Assembly (NCBI GenBank): GCA_017517665.1
Contig: JAFWYP010000018.1
Span: 1-64,000 of the forward strand
DNA from: Clostridia bacterium
GTDB taxonomy: Bacteria; Bacillota; Clostridia; Oscillospirales; Acutalibacteraceae
DNA length: 64,000 bases
Direction of reading: 5' to 3'
Made by a program: the position numbers and the translations under genes. Of this stretch, positions 1 to 7,242 are shown piece after piece. Under the pieces are notes generated by a model. That model did not search any database. It had not been told where the DNA came from and worked only from the letters and a program-made list of their open reading frames with translations. How positions within the stretch are numbered: the stretch's first letter is position 1; each line of letters starts with the position of its first letter.

Positions 1-175
1 CCGTACTCTGCGTGCGTGGAATGTTCGTATTGACGAGGTGTTTTTCCTTGGCGGAGTTAAGAAAAGCGAAGTTCTCAAAGCATTCAATGCCAACATATTC
101 TTTGACGATCAGGCAACCCACACCGACCCCGCATCAAAGCTTGTCCCCTCCGCAAGAGTACCGTATAAGAAATAA
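1..175 (+). CDS. 5'-nucleotidase, C-terminal end (partial)
   Basis: Only the last 57 codons are in the window, read from base 2 to the TAA at 173-175. The tail contains TLRAWNVRIDEVFFLGG and NIFFDDQATH, which match the C-terminal part of the bacterial cytosolic 5'-nucleotidase family (PF06189), enzymes that dephosphorylate nucleoside monophosphates. The FFDDQ segment is the late acidic motif of that family. The start and catalytic N-terminus lie upstream of the window, so substrate preference cannot be judged. A hairpin follows the stop directly, so this is the last gene of its transcript. Confidence 0.75.
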   Translation, partial: RTLRAWNVRIDEVFFLGGVKKSEVLKAFNANIFFDDQATHTDPASKLVPSARVPYKK

Positions 176-176
176 A

Positions 177-211
177 AAACGCCTGCAACAAAACCGTTGC
201 AGGCTGTTTTT
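177..211. terminator. Bidirectional intrinsic terminator
   Basis: A perfect 9 bp stem (GCCTGCAAC at 181-189, GTTGCAGGC at 196-204) with a 6 nt loop is flanked by an A-run on the left and TGTTTTT on the right. It can end both the nucleotidase gene and the convergent minus-strand gene that stops at 210. Confidence 0.85.
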
Positions 212-1046
212 ATGTGTATTCAACTTCTTTTGCGATTTTTCTGATTTCATCAAAATCCCATTGCGAATCAGCAGTTGCAATAATATGTTTTTGGCCCTCT
301 TTCAGAAAGGTTACGATATGATTGACACCCCATTTGTCATAATCATATCTTGTTATGTGCAGACATTCAACATTTTCAATCAGGTACGACGTCATAAGAT
401 TTCGATTATAAAAAAGCAAATCATTTGTGTTCTGTTCAATTGGTAAATTATCGAAATCGTAATGAGTCAGAACATAAAATTCACGCCATATTTTTTCTGC
501 ACTGACCGTTTCTTCTGCGGGACACGAATATATAACATTATCCGTATTATAATCAATACACCGTTGGACTTTATCTGTATAAAAGTAATATATTTCTCCC
601 ATTTCATCGAAATTGTAACCTTGATATAGCGGAGAAAGTTTCCTGCTGACGATATTGTAATATCTCACCGAATTGTTGCGTTTCTCAAGAACAGCAACAT
701 CATTTCCAAATGGGAAATAAATGTTATCGTATTCGCAAGGTGTAATCTTTTCACAACAGATTTTTGTGCTTTTTGAACTCTCTGTGAATTTAAAAGCATA
801 AAGTCCGTGCTTGCCGTTAAGCGAAACTGAAACCATATTGGTAAATCCTTTTTCACTGCAGAAAGTGTCGATATAATCATATTCACAATCAATAAGAACG
901 GTCAGCCTGCTATTTTTGTGCTTTTCTGCAACACCGAATCTACCGTCACGGCTTATTATGCAAAGATCTCTTGTATCAACTCTGAAATCCTTGCACGAAG
1001 TTATATCTGTGAAAAACTTTTTTACAACTTTTATTTTGGTTGACAT
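210..1046 (-). CDS. WG-repeat-like protein of unknown function
   Basis: This 278-residue protein has no signal peptide or membrane segment. It has loosely repeated units of the type GRFGVAEK...LIDCEYDYIDTF and GKHGLYAF...ITPCEYDNIYFP, in which a turn GxxG[VL] is followed by a strand and a (C)EYDxI motif. This resembles WG (beta-strand) repeats common in Firmicutes and Bacteroidetes proteins of unknown role. The C-terminal third (from about residue 165) has no recognisable motif. It starts 4 bp after the stop of the leucine-rich-repeat gene, so the two are probably co-transcribed. Assignment to the WG family is by eye, and no catalytic function is proposed. Confidence 0.6.
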   Translation of the reverse strand: MSTKIKVVKKFFTDITSCKDFRVDTRDLCIISRDGRFGVAEKHKNSRLTVLIDCEYDYIDTFCSEKGFTNMVSVSLNGKHGLYAFKFTESSKSTKICCEKITPCEYDNIYFPFGNDVAVLEKRNNSVRYYNIVSRKLSPLYQGYNFDEMGEIYYFYTDKVQRCIDYNTDNVIYSCPAEETVSAEKIWREFYVLTHYDFDNLPIEQNTNDLLFYNRNLMTSYLIENVECLHITRYDYDKWGVNHIVTFLKEGQKHIIATADSQWDFDEIRKIAKEVEYT

Positions 1047-1050
1047 AATA

Positions 1051-1935
1051 TCACTCCTTTAACTCTCCGGGTCTCGGCCATTCAACATCGGGGTTATTTA
1101 TAATATGCTTATATTTTTCAGCCTCCTGCGGATTGGCAATATCTCTTTCGTTTATAATCATTTGTTTAAGGTTTTTTATTTTTTCTATCCCTTTAAATCC
1201 TAATTTTGTTTTGTACGAAATAACTGTACCACCGATAAATAAATATTCCAGACTTTCAAGCTTTTTGAATTTTGTGAAAAGTCCGCGAATATTGTATACA
1301 CAAAGTATTTTCAGTTTTGTAAGTGTATCGAGATTCTTTAATGTATACATTTTCATATCCAATCCGCACATATGCAGTTCTTTCAGATTTGTAAGCTCTC
1401 TGATAAAACTCAGATCAAACGAACAAACGATTATCCGCAAACAGGAAAGCTCGGGTAACGATTTTAACAATTCGGTGTTTTTCATCTCTTCTCCTATATG
1501 ATCAAACCATATATGTTTTAATTTCTGACAATTTTCAATACCTGAAATATCAAAGAAATCCAAACGCTCATATTGTTTGCATAGATTCCACCTGATTATC
1601 AGACTTTCCAGATTCGGAACGGCAGTCAGAAATTTAAGGTCAGGAAGGCCCGCTGAATGAATTTTTAATTCTTTGAGATTCGGAAAAGCCGGCAAGATTT
1701 TTTTGATCATTTCTGCATCCGCATTTTGTTTGTGAAATTCAAATATTTCCAATCTTTCAATCTCATCGAAAGATTTGTTATAACAACGGGAAAAAGGATT
1801 GTTCAATGCGTTGGCAAGTTCAATTGCTTTTTCAGAATCTATTGAATATCTGTATTGATTGTCAATGCCCCAGTATTCATTATCTCCGCATACTGTTTTA
1901 CATAAATCTATTTTCCTGAAAAAATATGAAATCAT
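1051..1935 (-). CDS. Leucine-rich-repeat protein
   Basis: This 294-residue protein carries about seven irregular leucine-rich repeats between roughly residues 85 and 265, such as FPNLKELKIHSAGLPDLKFL, VPNLESLIIRW, LTNLKELHMCGLD and LESLEYLFIGGTVI. There is no signal peptide, sortase motif or membrane helix, so it is probably cytoplasmic, and LRRs usually bind proteins. The start at 1935 is preferred because GAAAGG lies 9 bases upstream. An in-frame start at 1995 would run through a hairpin. It is followed 4 bp later by the WG-like gene. The partner is unknown. Confidence 0.7.
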   Translation of the reverse strand: MISYFFRKIDLCKTVCGDNEYWGIDNQYRYSIDSEKAIELANALNNPFSRCYNKSFDEIERLEIFEFHKQNADAEMIKKILPAFPNLKELKIHSAGLPDLKFLTAVPNLESLIIRWNLCKQYERLDFFDISGIENCQKLKHIWFDHIGEEMKNTELLKSLPELSCLRIIVCSFDLSFIRELTNLKELHMCGLDMKMYTLKNLDTLTKLKILCVYNIRGLFTKFKKLESLEYLFIGGTVISYKTKLGFKGIEKIKNLKQMIINERDIANPQEAEKYKHIINNPDVEWPRPGELKE

Positions 1936-1970
1936 AACAAACAACCTTTCGTAAGTCAATAAATAAAGAA

Positions 1971-2013
1971 CCATCTCTTGAGGTAAGAATACCAAAAGAG
2001 ATGGCCTTTTTTT
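1971..2013 (-). terminator. Hairpin, probable terminator of the 48-codon gene
   Basis: A 9 bp perfect stem (CCATCTCTT at 1971-1979, AAGAGATGG at 1996-2004) follows the stop of the small minus-strand gene. On the minus strand it is followed by TTCTTTATTTATT, a loose U-tract. On the plus strand it is followed by CCTTTTTTT, but no plus-strand gene upstream needs it. It may be a weak terminator or attenuator ahead of the LRR gene. Confidence 0.5.
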
Positions 2014-2021
2014 GGTACATA

Positions 2022-2168
2022 TCAGACTTTGACTATATACATTATTCTGACGGACTGCCCTGTGTACATACTTCTGACGAGTTTTTCCGCTTCTGCGGCG
2101 CCCGTTGCGGAAACAATAGGCTCGGAATGCACATTGTTAATCTGGCAAACAACCTTCCATCTGTTCAA
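2022..2168 (-). CDS. Small protein (48 aa), TTG start, unknown
   Basis: A TTG start at 2168 is preceded by GGAGGTGA six bases upstream and opens a 48-codon frame ending with TGA at 2022. The product begins MNRWKVVCQINN and ends VRIMYIVKV, with a central helix-prone AAEAEKLVRSMY stretch. The alternation of beta-like ends and a helix suggests a small beta-alpha-beta fold. I do not recognise the family. The strong ribosome site, the placement between a 5' hairpin and a 3' terminator-like hairpin, and sensible codon use argue that it is real. It sits in accessory DNA near a defence-like cluster. Confidence 0.5.
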   Translation of the reverse strand: MNRWKVVCQINNVHSEPIVSATGAAEAEKLVRSMYTGQSVRIMYIVKV

Positions 2169-2175
2169 AAAATCA

Positions 2176-2211
2176 CCTCCCGTTACTTTGTAAATACATA
2201 GTAACAGGAGG
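2176..2211 (-). promoter_or_regulatory. Hairpin sequestering the ribosome site of the small gene
   Basis: On the minus-strand RNA an 11 bp stem forms between CCTCCTGTTAC and GTAACGGGAGG with a 14 nt loop. The stem's 3' arm contains the GGAGG that serves the TTG start at 2168. One pair is U-G in this RNA but would be C-A on the other strand, which suggests the structure matters in the minus-strand transcript. The loop also holds an ATG opening an 8-codon frame ending in the TGA just after the ribosome site. Confidence 0.5.
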
Positions 2212-2241
2212 CGTGGGCTGTTTTAGGGAGATGTTAATATT

Positions 2242-2661
2242 TTATCTGATTTGAGTGAGAGTTAATTCATCTTGTTTACCGCTGTAAAACTTCTGCAAAA
2301 CATCTGCAAAAAGTTCGTCTTTGGTGGCGTAATAAAACAAAGTCATGCATGAACAAAGTTTGAGATTATCGGGATAACCCATCACATCAAGGGCATCTCT
2401 TGATTTACATTCAAGAAGCGCACGGCAGATTTCTATGAGATTCTTGCCGAGATAACTGTCATTATAGAATTCTTTTGCTTCTTCGGCATCTTCAAGTCCG
2501 TAGAAAATAGCATTATGGCTGTAACCCAAAGATTTTAACTGTGGGAAAACATACCATATCCAATGTGACTGCTTGCAACCTGACTTGATTTCCCTCAACG
2601 CCACATCAAAAAACAACTTGTGCGGTTCATAAAAGCGTTCGATGTTCATATTATTGCTCAT
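2242..2661 (-). CDS. DUF1810 family protein
   Basis: This 139-residue protein matches DUF1810 (PF08837) by its hallmark SHWIWYVFPQLKSLGYSHNA near residues 32-51 and by the following HNAIFYGLEDAEEAKEFYND, where a helical region leads to a conserved LG(K)NLIEIC segment. It is a soluble, mainly helical protein of unknown biochemical role. It is the last gene of a minus-strand cluster, 10 bp after the Mrr-like nuclease gene, and no terminator is obvious after it. Its presence next to two nuclease-like genes is the only functional hint, and that is inference. Confidence 0.85.
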   Translation of the reverse strand: MSNNMNIERFYEPHKLFFDVALREIKSGCKQSHWIWYVFPQLKSLGYSHNAIFYGLEDAEEAKEFYNDSYLGKNLIEICRALLECKSRDALDVMGYPDNLKLCSCMTLFYYATKDELFADVLQKFYSGKQDELTLTQIR

Positions 2662-2671
2662 TCTGTAAAAA

Positions 2672-3775
2672 TCAGCTTATTTGTTCATATTTTTTTATAA
2701 ATCCAAGTTGATATTTAAACTCGCCAAGATCATCAAACTTATCAAATATTAATTTAGCAAGTCTTTCGCCGTCAATCAAAATAATATTATTTTCACTGGC
2801 ACTTGAAATTACATCCTCTGAAAAAACTCCGCTGGTTATAAAACAATATCTTATGTTATTTATGTCAACAGAGATATTCAGAGATGTGTCCTTTTCAAGT
2901 AATTCGACAACACCATTCGCCGCTTGTTCTTCTATTTGGTTTTTAAACTCTTTAATCTGTGTTAACCCATGGTTACTTGTGTTACCATCATAATGCTTTG
3001 CTTGAATATAATATACCGATGTGAATTCGTCACCTAATAAAGATTTTTTTATTGCGATAATATCTGCATCGGCAACACCTTTGCCGCATTGTTTGTTCAA
3101 GGTATATGACTCAAAGCCACATGAAGTGAAAAGCTTTGAAATAAGTTTCTCAAAACCAACGCCGTGGGCCTCAAGCGATGTTATTGCATAATTTTGCAGT
3201 GACTTATGTATCTTTTTTATAGTTTCATCATTTTCAAGTTCTTCTTTGTGTTCAAGTATTGTACTGCTTGATAAATCCTTTTGTTCATTTCTCAAGTTAT
3301 CGATTTCATGTTTGATTTTATCACCATCTATGGATAAAACGGTGAAACCTCTGCAACCGAGTTTTGTGGTTAAGGCTGTGTTTTTTCCTTTCCTTTTGAA
3401 ACGTAACGGAGTTCCGTTTTCAAGGATAAAATCTACTTTTAATTGATTGTATAAATAACCATCTTCACTTGCCTTTGAGTATTGGTAAACGTATTCACCT
3501 GTTGATTGTCCGATCATAAAACTATCACCACAAGGGACGACAACTATGTCACCTTTTTCAATACTCATAAACCTTATTATTTCATTTCTTTTTCTTCCTT
3601 TGAGTTGATTTGAAATATTTTCATCTTTGTAGTATGTTTCATCAACTTCTTTTATTAGGCTGGCAATGTCAGCTGTATATGATGAAAAATTAATGTTTTT
3701 CCAACCTACAGCAACAACACCGTCTTTAGCAAAATCATATGCATTATACATTGTTCTGACCATATAATATTTCAT
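2672..3775 (-). CDS. Mrr-like restriction endonuclease with PUA/EVE-like N-terminus
   Basis: This 367-residue protein has two parts. Residues 1-125 contain DGVVAVGW and GDIVVVPCGDSFMIGQ, resembling PUA/EVE-like modules that read modified bases. After a charged linker, residues 205-340 look like an Mrr catalytic domain: GFEKLISKLFTSCGF, then ADADII (acidic residue around 238), then YYIQAKHY, where Q258 and K260 fit the D...QxK form of the PD-(D/E)XK active site. Such proteins are typically type IV restriction enzymes that cut modified DNA. It is 20 bp downstream of a second nuclease gene and shares its operon. Target specificity is unknown. Confidence 0.7.
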   Translation of the reverse strand: MKYYMVRTMYNAYDFAKDGVVAVGWKNINFSSYTADIASLIKEVDETYYKDENISNQLKGRKRNEIIRFMSIEKGDIVVVPCGDSFMIGQSTGEYVYQYSKASEDGYLYNQLKVDFILENGTPLRFKRKGKNTALTTKLGCRGFTVLSIDGDKIKHEIDNLRNEQKDLSSSTILEHKEELENDETIKKIHKSLQNYAITSLEAHGVGFEKLISKLFTSCGFESYTLNKQCGKGVADADIIAIKKSLLGDEFTSVYYIQAKHYDGNTSNHGLTQIKEFKNQIEEQAANGVVELLEKDTSLNISVDINNIRYCFITSGVFSEDVISSASENNIILIDGERLAKLIFDKFDDLGEFKYQLGFIKKYEQIS

Positions 3776-3795
3776 TTATTCAAGTCTCCTTTATT

Positions 3796-4608
3796 TTAAA
3801 AATTAAAGTATTTTTCAAAAACCTTATCATTTCTTACTGTATCTAAAAGTTCTTCCCAATAAATTATATCAAACATGAAATCCGAAGCATTTTTTACACG
3901 TTTTTTTGCTTTTTCATAGTTTTTATTAATGCTTTCATTTTTTTGAGGAACAAGAAAAACAGTATAATTTTCGTTTTGGGCTAAGCAGATGTTGCGAACA
4001 AACTGGTAGTTGTTTTTATAATCAAGAAAAGTTATATGTGCATCGCTGTGGAATTTTTTCTGAAATTTTTCGTAATGGTTGTTGTCAACTGCTTCATTAT
4101 CGCCGATTTTTATCTTTTTACTTGCGTTTCCGAAGTTTTCTTCTGTATATTTTATTTCAAAATAAACCTTTTTGCCTTTATCAAGATAAATCACAAAATC
4201 TACACTTGTTTTATCTGCTGCCTCGTACTCCAGTTCTCCGTGTTTAGCGGCTTCAGGAATGCTCATACCGGTTTTATCATTGATAAATCTGATTATTCTG
4301 TTAAGTTCTGCAGGATTATTTATTATCGGATAAAAATATGAAACACAAAGAATCTGAGACGAGTTCAGATGACTCCAATGAGTATGTAATGTTATTGGCT
4401 TATCGGTATCTGACGGAATGAAAAGTTTATTATCGACTTGTTGATAATTGTTGCCTATCAAATTAAGATTCTCTTTTTCATAGCCTTTTGGAAGAATATG
4501 CTCGTAGTCGATTCCATTGATTGTTACATTGTCTGTAATTTTCAAAACCTCTCTTTTGTACCTACCGAGATGCGTCCATACTTGCGTTCTGAAATCTGTG
4601 TATTTCAT
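3796..4608 (-). CDS. PD-(D/E)XK nuclease-like protein, PGN_0703 type
   Basis: This 270-residue protein shows HLNSSQILCVSYFYPI (about residues 80-95), a signature I associate with PGN_0703-type putative restriction endonucleases. A PD-(D/E)XK core follows: D137 in SVDFVIYL and E151/K153 in YFEIKYTE. No DNA-recognition or methyltransferase domain is present. It lies 9 bp after the WYL regulator and 20 bp before the Mrr-like gene, which suggests a regulated two-nuclease unit. The first ATG is used, and no better alternative is seen. The nuclease call is from motif spacing, not from a profile search. Confidence 0.65.
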   Translation of the reverse strand: MKYTDFRTQVWTHLGRYKREVLKITDNVTINGIDYEHILPKGYEKENLNLIGNNYQQVDNKLFIPSDTDKPITLHTHWSHLNSSQILCVSYFYPIINNPAELNRIIRFINDKTGMSIPEAAKHGELEYEAADKTSVDFVIYLDKGKKVYFEIKYTEENFGNASKKIKIGDNEAVDNNHYEKFQKKFHSDAHITFLDYKNNYQFVRNICLAQNENYTVFLVPQKNESINKNYEKAKKRVKNASDFMFDIIYWEELLDTVRNDKVFEKYFNF

Positions 4609-4617
4609 AATTATTCC

Positions 4618-5670
4618 TCACTCTCCGTACTTCTCCACCGCTTTTTGCAGTGCGGTTTTTATATCATTCACAAGGCTTTCTGGGGATGTTACGGTTATAT
4701 GCTCGGCGTACTGCATCGCCCAGAATTTCATTGCCATTTTGCTGACTCTGACTTCAGCCGTTACCTCGTCTTCGGTTTCATCGCTGAATTTAACGTCCTT
4801 GCCGAACCAGTCAATAATTTCGGTAACAATGTATTTCTTTGCTCTGAATGTGACCTTTTCGGTCTTATCCGCAAACATATAAATATGCTCTGCCATATGT
4901 TTGGGCAAATCAAGTCCGTGTTCAAGACCCTCAACCTTTTTCATCGGTTTTACTGGAGTGTCAAGCAAGCGTATATCCGTTATTCTGTCAAGGCGGTAAT
5001 TTGATACGTTGTTGTATTTATCATAATTGCAGACAAGATAATATCTGCCGTTTGTGGCAACCATCTGATATGGGTTTACAATGTATTCTCTCACATTGCC
5101 CTCGCTGTTTTTGCGTGGGTGCTGTTTTTTGTCCGTACCCATATCGTTATACTTGAAAGCAACCTGTTTACCCTTGCTTATTGCCTCATCAAGAATTTCA
5201 ATCGTCAAGAAAAGTTCCTTATTCTGAGGCATATTCTCAGGTAAGTTGCGGATATGTTTTACTTTATTTCTGAAATATTTGTTTGAAAGCCCCTCAATTT
5301 TCTCAATTAATTCCTTGCACTGCGAATAGGGAATGTGCTTTGAGAAAAGCAGGCTGTCAATCAGCAGACGGAGTTCTGCATCTGTGAAATCACGCACAAG
5401 ATAAAAGTCTGAAAGAATATAGCTTTCTTCAAGCTCTCCCTTTGAATTCTTAACCATTCGCAGAGCTTCACTGTATTCGATTTCATAACCGAATTCAATC
5501 AGATTCATCAGATTGCGCTTGATTGCCTTGCGGTCAACCTTCATATCATATTCCGTTTCAAGAATCTCCGCAATCTCTTTCTGACTCAAACGGTGGTCTT
5601 CATCGGTATACTTTTTGAGAATATCAAGAATGTTGATTATGAGCAATTTTTTCGGCTGCATTGAGTCCAT
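4618..5670 (-). CDS. WYL-domain transcriptional regulator
   Basis: This 350-residue protein has an N-terminal winged helix (LSQKEIAEILETEY followed by RKAIKRNLMNL) and a WYL domain around residues 190-260 with NPYQMVATNGRYYLVCNY and NYRLDRITDI. A C-terminal WCX-like extension follows. WYL proteins often bind nucleic-acid or nucleotide ligands and control phage-defence operons. I chose the start at 5670 because AGAGGT lies seven bases upstream, while the longer frame to 5733 has no ribosome site. It is the first gene of the cluster and probably represses or senses for the nuclease genes that follow within 9-20 bp. Confidence 0.85.
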   Translation of the reverse strand: MDSMQPKKLLIINILDILKKYTDEDHRLSQKEIAEILETEYDMKVDRKAIKRNLMNLIEFGYEIEYSEALRMVKNSKGELEESYILSDFYLVRDFTDAELRLLIDSLLFSKHIPYSQCKELIEKIEGLSNKYFRNKVKHIRNLPENMPQNKELFLTIEILDEAISKGKQVAFKYNDMGTDKKQHPRKNSEGNVREYIVNPYQMVATNGRYYLVCNYDKYNNVSNYRLDRITDIRLLDTPVKPMKKVEGLEHGLDLPKHMAEHIYMFADKTEKVTFRAKKYIVTEIIDWFGKDVKFSDETEDEVTAEVRVSKMAMKFWAMQYAEHITVTSPESLVNDIKTALQKAVEKYGE

Positions 5671-5766
5671 AACTGTCACCTCTGTTTTTATTCTATCATC
5701 ATTGACACCATTATGCAATATGCCGTGGGACATTTTCGGTACATCTTTTTTTGTGTGACGGTCACG

Positions 5767-5832
5767 TCAACAAGTTTTTTCAACACAGGCGGTATCGATA
5801 TTAAATTCACAAGAAATAATGTTATTATTCAT
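5767..5832 (-). CDS. Possible 21-codon leader ORF upstream of the WYL gene
   Basis: An ATG at 5832 preceded by AAAAGGAG (11 bases upstream) opens a 21-codon frame, MNNNIISCEFNIDTACVEKT then Cys and TGA at 5767. Beyond this stop the same frame continues without another stop into the WYL gene. It could be a leader peptide or a remnant of a longer N-terminus cut by a stop codon. Spacing is long and evidence is thin. Confidence 0.3.
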   Translation of the reverse strand: MNNNIISCEFNIDTACVEKTC

Positions 5833-5876
5833 AAGTAAAAAAACTCCTTTTAATAGTTTGAAAAACGTAGGAAAAG

Positions 5877-5975
5877 TAGAGCTTGAAACCGTTGATACAT
5901 AAGGGATTGAAAGTGCGGTAATTGATGGGTACGTATAGTTTGACCCGTAACCCCGATTTTGCGGTTACTTTTTCC
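5877..5975. repeat. Diverged ~100 bp repeat, copy 1
   Basis: This copy shares blocks with 6048-6150: TAGAGCTT, GAAACCGTTG, AGTGCGGTAATT, GTATAGTTTGACC, GTAACCCCGATTTTGCGGTT and a final TTCCA. The left half is less symmetric than in copy 2. It is non-coding and lies in the 600 bp between the WYL regulator and the next plus-strand gene. It may be a remnant recombination or regulatory site. Confidence 0.75.
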
Positions 5976-6047
5976 ACATAACGAACTTTAAGGTTGCAAA
6001 AATCAAGTGATAAAAGACACTTTCATTACAGTTAAAAATTAACCAAA

Positions 6048-6150
6048 TAGAGCTTCTGAAACCGTTGTATATCAACGGTCTCAGAGTGCGGTAATTCAGG
6101 GGTGCGTATAGTTTGACCTGTAACCCCGATTTTGCGGTTCTATTGTTCCA
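6048..6150. repeat. Diverged ~100 bp repeat, copy 2
   Basis: This is the second copy of the repeat at 5877-5975. Here the left half contains a dyad, GAAACCGTTG-TATAT-CAACGGTCTC (about 6058-6082), followed by the shared AGTGCGGTAATT and GTAACCCCGATTTTGCGGTT blocks. The dyad resembles the inverted core sites often seen near integrase genes of Clostridial elements, but no integrase is adjacent. The functional reading is inference. Confidence 0.75.
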
Positions 6151-6201
6151 ATGCCAATTTTTAAATTGTAAGAATCGGGATAATTGCAAATTTGCAAAAA
6201 A

Positions 6202-6230
6202 TTGACAAGATTTCAAAAATTGATTATAAT
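6202..6230 (+). promoter_or_regulatory. Consensus sigma-A promoter
   Basis: TTGACA (6202-6207) and TATAAT (6225-6230) are separated by exactly 17 bases. It drives the small gene at 6283 and a leader of about 45 nt that can fold on GATAA-AT-TTATC type dyads. Confidence 0.85.
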
Positions 6231-6282
6231 ATAATTAGATAAGAAATTATCTCAGCGAGAACAAAGACATTCTCTCGGTCGA

Positions 6283-6486
6283 ATGGTCGAGGGGTTCAAT
6301 ACGGCGGGAAAGGAGATTTTAGCAACAGCCAACAAAGCTTCGCCGTTGAATTCCAAATGCAACGTCGAGCTGCCGCAGTCGGTAACCGACTCATTCGCAA
6401 GGTTTCTTGTGCCGGAGATACGAAAGTATTATGAATCCGAAGAAGGCAAAAAAGCGTTTGAAAAATGGCAGCAAGAAAATGGGTAA
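6283..6486 (+). CDS. Small conserved mobile-element-associated protein
   Basis: This small acidic frame (up to 67 codons) ends VELPQSVTDSFARFLVPEIR followed by KYYESEEGKKAFEKWQQENG. I recall this LPxSVTxxxARxLxPxIxxxxESEEG pattern in short proteins encoded next to recombinases of gut Firmicutes elements, which is memory rather than a search. The true start is uncertain: GGAAAGGAG lies at about 6306-6314, inside the frame, and would suggest a shorter product from a non-ATG start. It lies just outside the left end of the tRNA-Val element. It may be a leftover from an older insertion. Confidence 0.5.
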   Translation: MVEGFNTAGKEILATANKASPLNSKCNVELPQSVTDSFARFLVPEIRKYYESEEGKKAFEKWQQENG

Positions 6487-6522
6487 GACAGTAAGTCTAT
6501 GGTGACATAGCAACATATAAAT

Positions 6523-6562
6523 AAAAGAGAGCCAAGGCTTTAAACCTTGACTCTCTTTTCTG
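6523..6562 (+). terminator. Intrinsic terminator
   Basis: A 15 bp stem with one mismatch (AAAAGAGAGCCAAGG at 6523-6537, CCTTGACTCTCTTTT at 6545-6559) has a 7 nt loop and a U-tract. It ends the transcript of the small gene at 6283. Confidence 0.85.
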
Positions 6563-6631
6563 TTTTGCATCAGATCGGAACCCTTACGGCGAAACCGCCT
6601 TTGAAAAAATAAGTGTTCATCCAATGCCCGT

Positions 6632-6646
6632 TTGGTGGACATTAAC
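6632..6646. other. attL-like direct repeat
   Basis: TTGGTGGACATTAAC here is identical to 14485-14499, where it forms the 3' end of the tRNA-Val gene including its CCA. The flanks differ on both sides, as expected for attachment-site cores of an integrated element. Confidence 0.7.
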
Positions 6647-6804
6647 CAACACCTTTGGCATTCACCTTTTTTCGATACTTGCCTTTGGGGTTTTCAAATC
6701 CACACTTTCACTTCAACACTAAATACAATGAAAATATTGTATTTTTAGGATTATAGCATTTTCTTAATCACATTTCAACATATACAACTAAATTATTATT
6801 GATA

Positions 6805-6845
6805 AAAGCACGCTCTTTGCTTGAAGCATCGAGCGTGCTTTTTCT
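6805..6845. terminator. Intrinsic terminator at the left end of the element
   Basis: An 11 bp perfect stem (AAAGCACGCTC at 6805-6815, GAGCGTGCTTT at 6831-6841) is followed by TTTTTCT. The stretch 6647-6804 before it has no gene. It holds an AT-rich region with a small dyad (AAATACAAT / ATTGTATTT at 6721-6744). The terminator would insulate the element from outside transcription. Confidence 0.75.
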
Positions 6846-6948
6846 ATAATCATCCGTTGTGAATCGCTTTTTAAAACGGAACTTTTTGGTGAACTGTGTC
6901 AATGAAATTTCAAAATCAATGAATTATAATGTCGAAAGGAGTAAAAAA

Positions 6949-7224
6949 TTGAAGAATTTTGGAGGTGTTAGTATAAGCAAATTAACGCCTGAAAGGCTCA
7001 ACGGTGTCTACGCAGAATTGACTGATTTGGTTGGAATGGATAATATGATAAAAATTTATACCAACTATAAAGGTCAGCAAATTAACTTTCCCGTAAAGCT
7101 TTGGTCAAAGGACTATATTGCGGAACAAATCAAAGAAGAATACAACGGTCACAACATTGGTTCACTTGCAACAAAGTTCGGATATTCAGAACGTTGGATT
7201 CGGAAGATAGTCAACAACAAATAA
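6949..7224 (+). CDS. Mor-family transcription activator-like protein
   Basis: A TTG start at 6949 with AAAGGAG seven bases upstream gives a 91-residue protein. A helical N-terminal half (ERLNGVYAELTDLVGMDNMI) is followed by an INFPVKLWSKDYIAEQIKEE strand-helix segment and a C-terminal helix-turn-helix, IGSLATKFGYSERWIRKIV. This order matches the Mor/C (Mu middle operon regulator, PF08765) family found in phages and integrative elements. It is the first gene of the element and likely controls the downstream genes. The longer frame starting at 6859 has no ribosome site. Confidence 0.7.
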   Translation: MKNFGGVSISKLTPERLNGVYAELTDLVGMDNMIKIYTNYKGQQINFPVKLWSKDYIAEQIKEEYNGHNIGSLATKFGYSERWIRKIVNNK

Positions 7225-7242
7225 GGGTCGGGGGGTGAAGCA

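Noticed and set aside
12-446. Long plus-strand frame of 144 codons at the left edge
   Set aside because: It overlaps the nucleotidase tail in another frame and runs antisense through the WG-like gene, with no ribosome site.
2001-2201. Plus-strand frame of 66 codons between the LRR and DUF1810 genes
   Set aside because: It is antisense to the 48-codon gene, which has a clear ribosome site, and has none itself.
5965-6216. Minus-strand frame of 83 codons across the repeats
   Set aside because: It is generated by repeat sequence that reads as low-complexity protein, with no start signal.
5700-6280. CRISPR-like array suggested by the two repeats
   Set aside because: Only two diverged copies, about 170 bp apart and 100 bp long, which does not fit repeat-spacer structure.
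6391-6642. Minus-strand frame of 83 codons across the small gene and terminator
   Set aside because: It spans a strong terminator and the small gene, and no ribosome site precedes it.
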